30,836 nucleotides of DNA from JADJTT01 sp049306275 (GTDB lineage Bacteria > Bacteroidota > Bacteroidia > Chitinophagales > Saprospiraceae): assembly GCA_049306275.1 (NCBI GenBank), contig JBAQQB010000097.1, forward strand, positions 1 through 30,836, in the 5' to 3' direction. The translations under genes were made by a program, and so were the position numbers. How positions within the stretch are numbered: position 1 is the first letter of the stretch; every line of letters starts with the position of its first letter. This document shows positions 23,027 through 30,021 of this stretch, one piece after another. The notes under the pieces are model-generated. The model was not told where the DNA came from. It saw nothing but the letters and a program-made list of their open reading frames with translations, and did no database searches.

Positions 23027-25053
23027 AAAACCTCCCCTTCTTACTGCTGTTGCCGGCGCTGCTGGCATTCTTCTCCTGCGGCGGCCCGGGCGGCGCCGTC
23101 ACCATCGAACACGGCGACCTGGTATTGGCCGTCGATAACCAAATGCAAACAAAGATCAGCAGTAAAGCGACCGGCAAGCCTTTCATGCAGGGCTTCCGCG
23201 AAACCGAATACCTTGCCCTCCGAGAGGGCAGGGTGGGCGGTTTCAAGCAGGAAAGCCATACGGTGGAGGAGGGGCCGGTCACCGTGCATACCTTCAGCGG
23301 GGTCAACCCCGAGGGGGTGAGGAAAACCCTGACTATCCGCCTCGACGAGCGCTTCCCGGGGCTGGCCACCTTTCAGGTTGGGTATGCGAATCAAGGAGAA
23401 AAGACCTTCGACCTGGAGCGCTGGGTCAACCACGACTACGCGGTCGAGTCGGCGGGCGATGCGCCGCTTTTCTGGTCTTTCAACGGCAGCTCCACCTCGG
23501 CCCGGGAGGACTGGATTCAGCCAATAGATACTGTGTTTTACAAAAAGAATTACCTGGGCATGAACAATGCCGATTACGGAGGGGGTATCCCGGTGTCGGA
23601 CCTGTGGCGCCGGGACGGGGGAATAGCGATTGGGCACACTGAATTGACGCCCAAACTGGTTTCGCTGCCTGTGGAGAAAACTCGTTATGAACAACAAGCA
23701 CAGATGCGGGTGGAGTATGCGTTCCCGTGGGAGATGACCTTTCGTCCGGGAGACGAACTTTCCACTTTTGAAACATTCGTCTCTGTGCACCAAGGTGATT
23801 GTTTTTCCACCCTGAGGCAGTTTTCGCAACTCATGCGGGCAAAAGGCATCCAATTCGTCCAATCGCCCCCCTCCGCTTTTGAACCCATGTGGTGCGCCTG
23901 GGGCTACGAGCGCAACTTCACGCTGGAAGAGGTGATCGGCACCCTGCCCAAAGTAGCCGAGCTGGGCTTGAAATGGGCCACCCTTGACGACGGCTTCCAG
24001 ATCACCGAAGGCGACTGGACGACCAACCGGGAGAAATTTCCCAATGGCGAAGCAGATATGCGCCGCCTGGTCAAGGCCATCCATGACGCGGGACTCAAGG
24101 CTCAGATCTGGTGGGCGCCCCTGGCCGTATCGCCCGACAGCCGGCTGCTCAAGGAGCACCCCGGCATTTTGCTGCGCACCGATGAGTGGGCCCCGCAGTA
24201 CATCACCTGGTGGGACGCCTGGTACATGGCGCCAACCGATTCCGTGGTGCTCCAGCACACCAAAGACGTGGTGACCATGTTCATCAGGGACTGGGATTTC
24301 GATGGCCTCAAGCTCGACGGGCAGCACCTCAACGCAGTAGAGCCCGACCACGGCGACCACGGGCAGGAATATCCGGAGGAGGCGGTGGAGAAATTGCCCG
24401 ATTTCTTCCATCTCATCTACAATACCGCAACCGGAATCAAGCCGGATGCGCTGGTGCAGCACTGCCCTTGTGGCACTTGCATGTCGTTCTACAATATGCC
24501 AACCACCAACCAGACGGTCTCGTCCGATCCGCTCAACAGCAGGCAGATCCGGCAGAAGGGGAAGGTGTACAAGGCCATCATACCCGAGGTTGCCTATTTC
24601 GGCGATCACGTCGAGCTGAGCGACGACAGGAGCGATTTTGCATCCAGTTTTGGCGTGGGCGCTGTCTTGGGCACCAAGTTTACCTGGCCCAAAGACAACC
24701 CTTCGGTGTCGCCGCCGGGTTATTTGCTGACGCCGGAGAAGGAGGAGGTTTGGAAAAAATGGATATCCCTCTACAACGAGAAAATGCTGTCGAAAGAGCC
24801 CTATCTGGGCGACTTGTACGACATTGGCTACGATATGCCGGAGACCCATGTGATCAGGAAGGGCGATGCGCTGTACTACGCGTTTTACGCAAAAAATTGG
24901 GAAGGGCCGCTTGAGTTGCGGGGGCTGGAGAAAGGCAAGACCTACCGTCTGCGCGACTATTTCAACGGAGTTGACCTGGGAGAGGCGGTTGGAGAAACCG
25001 GACGGCTCGACGCCAGGTTCGAGGGTTTTTTGCTGATCGAGGCGGCGCCTTGA
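23023..25053 (+). CDS. GH36-like (clan GH-D) glycosidase lipoprotein
   Basis: A 676-residue lipoprotein with lipobox AFFSC (C19). An N-terminal beta-sandwich (about 25-275) is followed by an (alpha/beta)8 barrel (about 285-560). Features of GH36/GH27 alpha-galactosidases and alpha-N-acetylgalactosaminidases are present: WATLDDGFQ, WTTNREKFPNG, GLKAQIWWAPL, the nucleophile motif GLKLDGQH (D432) and the probable acid/base D502 in VSSDPLNSRQIR. A short beta-domain ends the protein. An unusual cluster, QHCPCGTC at 479-486, sits before the acid/base. It is the last gene of the agaS operon (ATGA overlap with the amidohydrolase). Removal of terminal alpha-linked galactose or GalNAc outside the inner membrane is inferred. 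The exact linkage is not deducible. Confidence 0.85.
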   Translation: MKNLPFLLLLPALLAFFSCGGPGGAVTIEHGDLVLAVDNQMQTKISSKATGKPFMQGFRETEYLALREGRVGGFKQESHTVEEGPVTVHTFSGVNPEGVRKTLTIRLDERFPGLATFQVGYANQGEKTFDLERWVNHDYAVESAGDAPLFWSFNGSSTSAREDWIQPIDTVFYKKNYLGMNNADYGGGIPVSDLWRRDGGIAIGHTELTPKLVSLPVEKTRYEQQAQMRVEYAFPWEMTFRPGDELSTFETFVSVHQGDCFSTLRQFSQLMRAKGIQFVQSPPSAFEPMWCAWGYERNFTLEEVIGTLPKVAELGLKWATLDDGFQITEGDWTTNREKFPNGEADMRRLVKAIHDAGLKAQIWWAPLAVSPDSRLLKEHPGILLRTDEWAPQYITWWDAWYMAPTDSVVLQHTKDVVTMFIRDWDFDGLKLDGQHLNAVEPDHGDHGQEYPEEAVEKLPDFFHLIYNTATGIKPDALVQHCPCGTCMSFYNMPTTNQTVSSDPLNSRQIRQKGKVYKAIIPEVAYFGDHVELSDDRSDFASSFGVGAVLGTKFTWPKDNPSVSPPGYLLTPEKEEVWKKWISLYNEKMLSKEPYLGDLYDIGYDMPETHVIRKGDALYYAFYAKNWEGPLELRGLEKGKTYRLRDYFNGVDLGEAVGETGRLDARFEGFLLIEAAP

Positions 25054-25054
25054 A

Positions 25055-25092
25055 ATCAAAACGGCTCCCCTGGCACGAAGCCGGGGGAGCCG
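25055..25092 (-). terminator. Terminator of the RRM gene
   Basis: A stem CGGCTCCCC (25062-25070) with GGGGAGCCG (25084-25092), extended by a T-G pair and two G-C pairs, has a 7-base loop. On the minus strand it runs into TTTTGATTT, so it ends the RRM transcript. It lies just after the GH36 stop and may also stop that operon, although the plus-strand tail has few Ts. Confidence 0.75.
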
Positions 25093-25116
25093 TCATCACT
25101 TATAAGATGTCAACCC

Positions 25117-25383
25117 TTACCAGTTGGAGCGGGTGTTTTCCTTACGAGGTTCTGCTTTTTTGACGACGATGGTGCGGCCATCCAGGGTGGAGTCGTTCAG
25201 TCCGCGGATAGCGTTGAGCGCTTCCGAATCGTCATTCATTTCAACGAAGCCGAAGCCTTTGGAACGCCCCGTCATTTTGTCCATGATGACATTGGCGGAG
25301 TTAACGGTTCCGTACTCTTCAAAAGCTTCCCTGAGGTCCTGACTTTGGGTGCCAAAGTCGAGTTTTGCAACAAAAATGTTCAT
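25117..25383 (-). CDS. RNA recognition motif (RRM) protein
   Basis: An 88-residue protein made of one RRM domain and a short basic tail (KKAEPRKENTRSNW). RNP2 is NIFVAKLDF (2-10) and RNP1 is KGFGFVEM (42-49), both intact. It binds single-stranded RNA. Bacterial RRM proteins of this size occur in cyanobacteria and Bacteroidota and often act as RNA chaperones or post-transcriptional regulators, sometimes with cold response. The ATG at 25383 is chosen because the domain starts there. It is monocistronic with a terminator. The 264-bp region upstream, shared with the divergent small gene, may give a leader of up to about 180 bases, with a possible -7 box TACATTCG at 25577-25570. Confidence 0.93.
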   Translation of the reverse strand: MNIFVAKLDFGTQSQDLREAFEEYGTVNSANVIMDKMTGRSKGFGFVEMNDDSEALNAIRGLNDSTLDGRTIVVKKAEPRKENTRSNW

Positions 25384-25602
25384 TATAAAAAAATTAAGTA
25401 AAAAAAACAAAGTACAAGCGCAGGGCGCCCTTCATGAGGGAGCCTTTGCATTCAGTAAAACTTAACCGGGGAAAAATAAATCCTTACAACAGGTGAGGGA
25501 GGGAAGGAAGAAAATTCGCTTGTTAAATCGTACCAGAAAAGAACGCGCCGATAGCGGCAATAGTTCTTTCGAATGTAAAGATAAGCAAAATAATTAAAAA
25601 GT

Positions 25603-25615
25603 GACCTAAAAGGTC
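25603..25615. promoter_or_regulatory. Palindrome GACCT-AAA-AGGTC
   Basis: A perfect 5-bp inverted repeat with a 3-bp centre, 32 bp before the small ORF at 25648 and within the divergent region shared with the RRM gene. It could be an operator. Nothing identifies the binding protein. Confidence 0.35.
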
Positions 25616-25647
25616 TAATATTGTCTTGAAAAAAATGTTCAGGCCAT

Positions 25648-25998
25648 ATGCGGGCTGTTTTGCTGGTTCTCGTTTTTTTGCTCTCCGGCGCCTTTGCGCA
25701 TGTCCGGAGCGGGGCCGATGTAGCGGCGCCCGTCAGGGAGCCTGTCTCCTCCGGCTGGATTACGGCGCAGTATCCTGTTCCTGCTGGTCTGCACAAGACA
25801 GGAGATTCGCTGGGCGGCAATCCGGCGGAAGCGCCCTCGCAGGGGGGGCAGAAAGACCACTTTCCCCATGGCGCTTTCAGCCTGCGGCAGCTGCGGTATT
25901 ACCCCGGTTGGCTTGCTGGTTACCTGAACCATTCCCCGGCCATCTGCATCGGGCTGTCTGTCCGGCAGATCATTTTCCCTTTCCATTACTTCTGGTAG
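25648..25998 (+). CDS. Small secreted protein of unknown function
   Basis: A 116-residue ORF that opens with a textbook signal peptide (MRAVLLVLVFLLSGAFAH), the main reason to accept it. The mature part has no recognised domain; it is rich in Gly, Pro and His, and a hydrophobic C-terminal stretch (CIGLSVRQIIFPFHYFW) could associate with the membrane. A longer overlapping frame from 25626 to 26171 lacks a plausible N-terminus and is rejected. The next gene starts 57 bp downstream and may be co-transcribed. Confidence 0.5.
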   Translation: MRAVLLVLVFLLSGAFAHVRSGADVAAPVREPVSSGWITAQYPVPAGLHKTGDSLGGNPAEAPSQGGQKDHFPHGAFSLRQLRYYPGWLAGYLNHSPAICIGLSVRQIIFPFHYFW

Positions 25999-26055
25999 GT
26001 CCGGTCTTTGTCGCTGCGTATCATTTATTTTTTTTCATTTTTTCAATCGACAAAG

Positions 26056-26556
26056 ATGGATATTGGAACTATAATCATTGCTGTTGTATTTCTTGCGGCA
26101 TTCACCTTGCCGTTTTATTTCTTTGGCCGCAACAAAAAAAGCGGCTCAAAAGGCCTGACGCAGGCATTTAGCCAGGCTGCGGCAAAAGCGGGCCTGAACA
26201 TCGCCGGCCCGGAGTGCTGGAACAACATGTACTGCATCGGGCTCGACCCGCAGGCAGGTAAGATACTGTATTTGAAAGTCAAAAACGGCGCCGCACAGGA
26301 AACCGTCATCGATCTTGCAGAGATAGAAAAGTGCCGGGTGGCCAACCATACCAAGTCGGGGGTGGCCCACAACCAGGCTACCAAGGTGGTGGATAAGATC
26401 GAACTGGTCTTCACGCCGTTTGCGGCCCACCACAATGAGAAAACGCTGGAATTTTACTCCCTGGCGGAGAGCCTGACCATCGGCAACGAGCTGAAGCTGG
26501 CGGAGAAGTGGAAGCAGCTGGTGGAACAACAGCTAAAAAAAGCAGTGGCCCGTTGA
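26056..26556 (+). CDS. Membrane-anchored protein of unknown function
   Basis: A 166-residue protein with a single N-terminal transmembrane segment (about 3-23, IGTIIIAVVFLAAFTLPFYFF) followed by GRNKKSG, so the rest is expected in the cytoplasm. The soluble part alternates strands and helices (YCIGLDPQAGKILYLKV, TVIDLAEIEKCRVANH, DKIELVFTPFAAHH) and ends with a basic helix. I do not recognise the family, although the layout recalls small Bacteroidota PH-like or bacterial-reader-type proteins. The ATG at 26056 is used; an upstream TTG is unlikely. A strong terminator follows 9 bp after the stop. Confidence 0.75.
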   Translation: MDIGTIIIAVVFLAAFTLPFYFFGRNKKSGSKGLTQAFSQAAAKAGLNIAGPECWNNMYCIGLDPQAGKILYLKVKNGAAQETVIDLAEIEKCRVANHTKSGVAHNQATKVVDKIELVFTPFAAHHNEKTLEFYSLAESLTIGNELKLAEKWKQLVEQQLKKAVAR

Positions 26557-26565
26557 CGGCCGCAG

Positions 26566-26601
26566 GAAGGCAGGCAGCGAAATGCCTGCCTTCTTTGTTT
26601 T
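26566..26601 (+). terminator. Rho-independent terminator
   Basis: A perfect 11-bp stem (GAAGGCAGGCA 26566-26576 with TGCCTGCCTTC 26583-26593), a GCGAAA loop and the tail TTTGTTTT. It ends the transcript of the membrane-anchored protein and separates it from the GH2 gene. Confidence 0.9.
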
Positions 26602-26652
26602 GGATCGCGCCGATTTTTGGTATTTTGAGCCTCATCACGAATACCCTGAATC

Positions 26653-29600
26653 ATGGCAGCCCGCTTTTTTATGCTCTTGTTTGCATCCCTCTGCTCCACT
26701 CCGCTTTTTGCTCAATCTGATCCCATCTATTCCGACATCGAAAATCCGGCCGTACTGAGCCGGAACAAGCTGGAGGGAAGGGCTTCGTTCTGGAGTTATT
26801 CCTCCGTTGACGCTGCTTTCCAGGACCAGCGCATGCCTGATGGCAACTACTTGTCCCTCAACGGCTCCTGGAAGTTTTTCTGGTCGGAAAACCCAGCCTC
26901 AAGGCCCCGGGAATTTTACCGGGAGAATTACGATATCAGCGCCTGGCCCCTGATCAAGGTGCCAGCCAACTGGCAATTGCAGGGCTACGACTTTCCCATT
27001 TACGTCAATCATCAATACGAATTTGCCGATCACCGGGCGCCATTTACCGATATGAAAAACGGCCCCGAGCCGCCGCGTATCCCGCGCGATTTCAACCCGG
27101 TGGGCTCCTACCGCCACCAGTTCGACATTCCGGAGGAATGGATGGGGCAGAAGGTCATTCTCCATTTCGGCGCCGTGTCCTCTGCGATGTATGTGTGGGT
27201 GAATGGGAAAGAAGCAGGCTACAGCCAGGATAGCAAGCTGCCCGCCGAATTTGACATCACGTCCTTTATTCGGGCAGGCGCTAACACCTTGGCGGTGGAG
27301 GTCTACCGCTGGAGCGACGGCAGCTACCTGGAATGCCAGGACTTCTGGCGCATGAGCGGCATTACTCGCGATGTCTATGTCTATGCCATGCCCCGGACCC
27401 ACATTGCAGACATTACTATTCGCTCCCCACTAAGCGAAGACTACAAGGACGGCCTGCTCGCCGTATCGGTCGATTTGCTTTCTGATAGCGATATTCCCGC
27501 CGTCGTTGAAATTGCTTTTGTTTCGAAAAATGAATTCCTTTTTTCTGAAACCAAAGAAGTACAGTTTGAGGCGGGAAAAGGTCAGGTGCGATTTAAGGCA
27601 ATCATTGAGGATGTTTTGTCATGGAGCGCTGAAAAGCCCAATCTCTACCAGTTGCTCGTCGAGTTGAAAGATGCTTCCGGGAATACGATTCAGGCCACCA
27701 CGCAACAGGTGGGCTTCCGGACGGTGGTCATCCGCGGCGGGCAATTGCTGGTCAATGGGCAGGCCGTGCTGTTCAAGGGCGTCAACCTGCACGAGCACCA
27801 CCCCGAGACGGGCCACTACGTCGACCCGGCTACCATCCGGAAAGACCTTGAAGTGATGCGCCTGGGTAATATCAACGCCATCCGTACCTCCCACTACCCG
27901 CAACCCGAGCTTTTTTACGAATTGTGCGACCAATACGGCTTTTACGTCATCGACGAGGCCAATATCGAATCGCATGGTATGTATTACGGAGAAAAATCAC
28001 TGGCCAAAAATCCGGACTGGAAGGAGGCCCACCTCGACCGCACCATCCGCATGTACGAGCGCGACAAAAACCATCCCTGCGTGATCATCTGGTCGCTGGG
28101 CAATGAGATGGGCGACGGCGTAAACATCACTGCTACGGCCAACTGGCTGCGCGAAAACGACCCCACGCGGCCGGTGCAGTCGGAAAGGGCCGGTTTGGGC
28201 GAAAATACCGACATCTACTGCCCGATGTACCCCGAAATAGAGCACCTGGTGGAATACGCGCAAACCAATCCCGCCCGCCCGCTGATCATGTGCGAATACG
28301 CCCACTCGATGGGCAACAGCACGGGCAATTTGCAGGAGTACTGGGATGTCATTGAGGCATACCCCATGTTGCAGGGCGGTTTTATCTGGGACTGGGTCGA
28401 CCAGGGCTTGACCCAATACACTGAAGACGGCGAGAAATACTACGCCTTTGGCGGCGATTTCGGGCCGAAAGGCATCGTGCCTTCCGATGGAAACTTTTTG
28501 TGCAACGGGCTGGTCTTTCCCGACCGGACGCCTCATCCGGCCCTGGAAGAGGTGGCGAAGGTCTACCAGCCGGTCAAATTCAGGCAGGTAGAGATAAGGG
28601 GTGGATTTGTTTTCGAAGTGTTCAACGGCCATTTTTTCACCAACCTCGACGAATTCCGGATCGAGTGGGTGTGGAAGGAGGACGGGCTGCCCGTCGCCTC
28701 GGGGGTTCTTGAGCCCTTCGCCCTGGGGCCGCAGCAGCGAAAGGAATTCCTGATGGAACTGCCCAATATGACCAATGACAGCGCTGAGTACCATGTGGAA
28801 TTCCGCGCCGTGCCCCTGAAAGCTCCCGCCCTTTATGCCCCGCCTTCGCGCGAAGAGTTTGCACTGAGGCCGCCCCGGCCGCAACAGCCTTTAATCGCCG
28901 CTTCGGGAAAGGTCAAGGCCCTGCGCAACAAACAGGGGGTCGTCGTAAAAGGCGAAGCCTTCGAAGTACGCTTCGATGCCCGGACAGGCCTGATGACGCA
29001 CTATATCTACCGCGGCGATACCCTGCTCAATGCGCCCATCACCCCCAATTTCTGGCGCGCCCCCAACGATAACGACTTCGGCAACGGGCACCAGCAACGC
29101 ACTGCGGTTTGGAAAAAGGCCAGCGCCGAGCGGGAATTAGTGAAAATGAAGGTTTCGTCTTCGAAAGGACTTGCCAGTCTGCTGGTCATCCACCGCCTCC
29201 CGGCGGTCGGGGGCACGGTCAGTACCCGTTACCGGTTGAACGGCGCGGGTGAGATACAGGTGGAGGGGCGGCTGGAAGCGCGTGATACCACCTTGCCCGA
29301 GATACCCCGCATCGGTTTCTCCATGCGCATGCCGGAGGGGTATGAGCAAGTCCGGTGGTTTGGCCGCGGGCCGCATGAAAATTACTGGGACCGGAACACT
29401 TCCGCATTCGCCGGTGTGTATAAAGCGACTGTTGACGATCTCTATGTGCCTTACATCCGTCCGCAGGAAAACGGGCTTCGCACCGGCGTGCGCTGGGTGA
29501 GGTTTTGGGATGGAAAGGGAAAAGGCCTGGAAATCGCGGGCCATCCCTTCGTCTGTTTCAGCGCCCACCACTACACCGTAGAAGATTTCGACGCCGGCGA

Positions 29601-29778
29601 TGCCCGCACCGGGCATACCTACGACCTGAAGCGGCGGCCGGATGTCTACATCAACCTCGACTACCGGCAAATGGGCGTGGGGGGCAACGACAGCTGGGGG
29701 GCAACCCCGCTGCCGCAGTATATGTTGCGGCCGGGGGATTATGAATGGAAGTTTGTCATCCGGCCTGTATTGTATTAA
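26653..29778 (+). CDS. GH2 beta-galactosidase, LacZ type, secreted
   Basis: A 1041-residue enzyme with a signal peptide (about 1-21, ending PLFAQ). Domain order is that of LacZ: sugar-binding jelly roll (about 60-250, with YLSLNGSWKF and VPANWQLQGYD), Ig-like domain (about 250-355), TIM barrel (about 360-650), a second Ig-like region, and the C-terminal beta-galactosidase small chain (about 760-1040). The barrel carries FKGVNLHEHHP, IRTSHYPQP, the acid/base E485 in SLGNEMGDG and the nucleophile E548 in MCEYAHSMGNS. It hydrolyses terminal beta-galactosides in the periplasm or at the surface. It lies about 1.6 kb after the agaS operon with unrelated genes between, so it may serve the same glycan but is transcribed separately. 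Confidence 0.95.
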   Translation: MAARFFMLLFASLCSTPLFAQSDPIYSDIENPAVLSRNKLEGRASFWSYSSVDAAFQDQRMPDGNYLSLNGSWKFFWSENPASRPREFYRENYDISAWPLIKVPANWQLQGYDFPIYVNHQYEFADHRAPFTDMKNGPEPPRIPRDFNPVGSYRHQFDIPEEWMGQKVILHFGAVSSAMYVWVNGKEAGYSQDSKLPAEFDITSFIRAGANTLAVEVYRWSDGSYLECQDFWRMSGITRDVYVYAMPRTHIADITIRSPLSEDYKDGLLAVSVDLLSDSDIPAVVEIAFVSKNEFLFSETKEVQFEAGKGQVRFKAIIEDVLSWSAEKPNLYQLLVELKDASGNTIQATTQQVGFRTVVIRGGQLLVNGQAVLFKGVNLHEHHPETGHYVDPATIRKDLEVMRLGNINAIRTSHYPQPELFYELCDQYGFYVIDEANIESHGMYYGEKSLAKNPDWKEAHLDRTIRMYERDKNHPCVIIWSLGNEMGDGVNITATANWLRENDPTRPVQSERAGLGENTDIYCPMYPEIEHLVEYAQTNPARPLIMCEYAHSMGNSTGNLQEYWDVIEAYPMLQGGFIWDWVDQGLTQYTEDGEKYYAFGGDFGPKGIVPSDGNFLCNGLVFPDRTPHPALEEVAKVYQPVKFRQVEIRGGFVFEVFNGHFFTNLDEFRIEWVWKEDGLPVASGVLEPFALGPQQRKEFLMELPNMTNDSAEYHVEFRAVPLKAPALYAPPSREEFALRPPRPQQPLIAASGKVKALRNKQGVVVKGEAFEVRFDARTGLMTHYIYRGDTLLNAPITPNFWRAPNDNDFGNGHQQRTAVWKKASAERELVKMKVSSSKGLASLLVIHRLPAVGGTVSTRYRLNGAGEIQVEGRLEARDTTLPEIPRIGFSMRMPEGYEQVRWFGRGPHENYWDRNTSAFAGVYKATVDDLYVPYIRPQENGLRTGVRWVRFWDGKGKGLEIAGHPFVCFSAHHYTVEDFDAGDARTGHTYDLKRRPDVYINLDYRQMGVGGNDSWGATPLPQYMLRPGDYEWKFVIRPVLY

Positions 29779-29784
29779 GATTGT

Positions 29785-29806
29785 TCCGGAAATAAATTCC
29801 GGATTT
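29785..29806 (+). terminator. Weak terminator after GH2
   Basis: A 7-bp stem (TCCGGAA 29785-29791, TTCCGGA 29797-29803) with a 5-base loop is followed by only three Ts, 6 bp after the GH2 stop. Position supports a terminator; the short stem and tail make it uncertain. Confidence 0.4.
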
Positions 29807-29824
29807 GGAGCGGCCCTGTTGTAG

Positions 29825-29846
29825 GTGTCGAAGTCCTCTTCGACAC
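29825..29846. repeat. Perfect hairpin GTGTCGAAG-TCCT-CTTCGACAC
   Basis: A 9-bp perfect inverted repeat with a 4-base loop in the 243-bp spacer between the GH2 gene and the convergent esterase gene. There is no T-run, so it is not a typical terminator. It looks like part of a dispersed intergenic element. Confidence 0.6.
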
Positions 29847-29888
29847 ATGCCAGGGGTAAAGAGCACATTGTTTTGCTTTGCTTGACAT

Positions 29889-29914
29889 GTACTTTTTCCT
29901 TGTTGAAAAAGTAC
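29889..29914. repeat. Inverted repeat GTACTTTTTC / GAAAAAGTAC
   Basis: A perfect 10-bp inverted repeat with a 6-base loop, followed by CAAAAAAACAAGG. With the hairpin at 29825 it fills most of the spacer 29779-30021. On the minus strand the following T7 run could help to end the esterase transcript. Elements of this look are common between genes in Bacteroidota (recollection, not checked). Confidence 0.55.
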
Positions 29915-30021
29915 CAAAAAAACAAGGCTTTCGCCGCTTTGCCTAAAACCGGCTAAGGCCGTATGGGTTACGCCCGGATTATTTGAAATCAGGAAGTTTT
30001 TTCAAAGTAATCCTTAATGTC

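Noticed and set aside
25626..26171. A 181-codon frame overlapping the small secreted protein
   Set aside because: It has an Arg/Cys/Pro-rich product without a signal or domain and overlaps two better supported frames.
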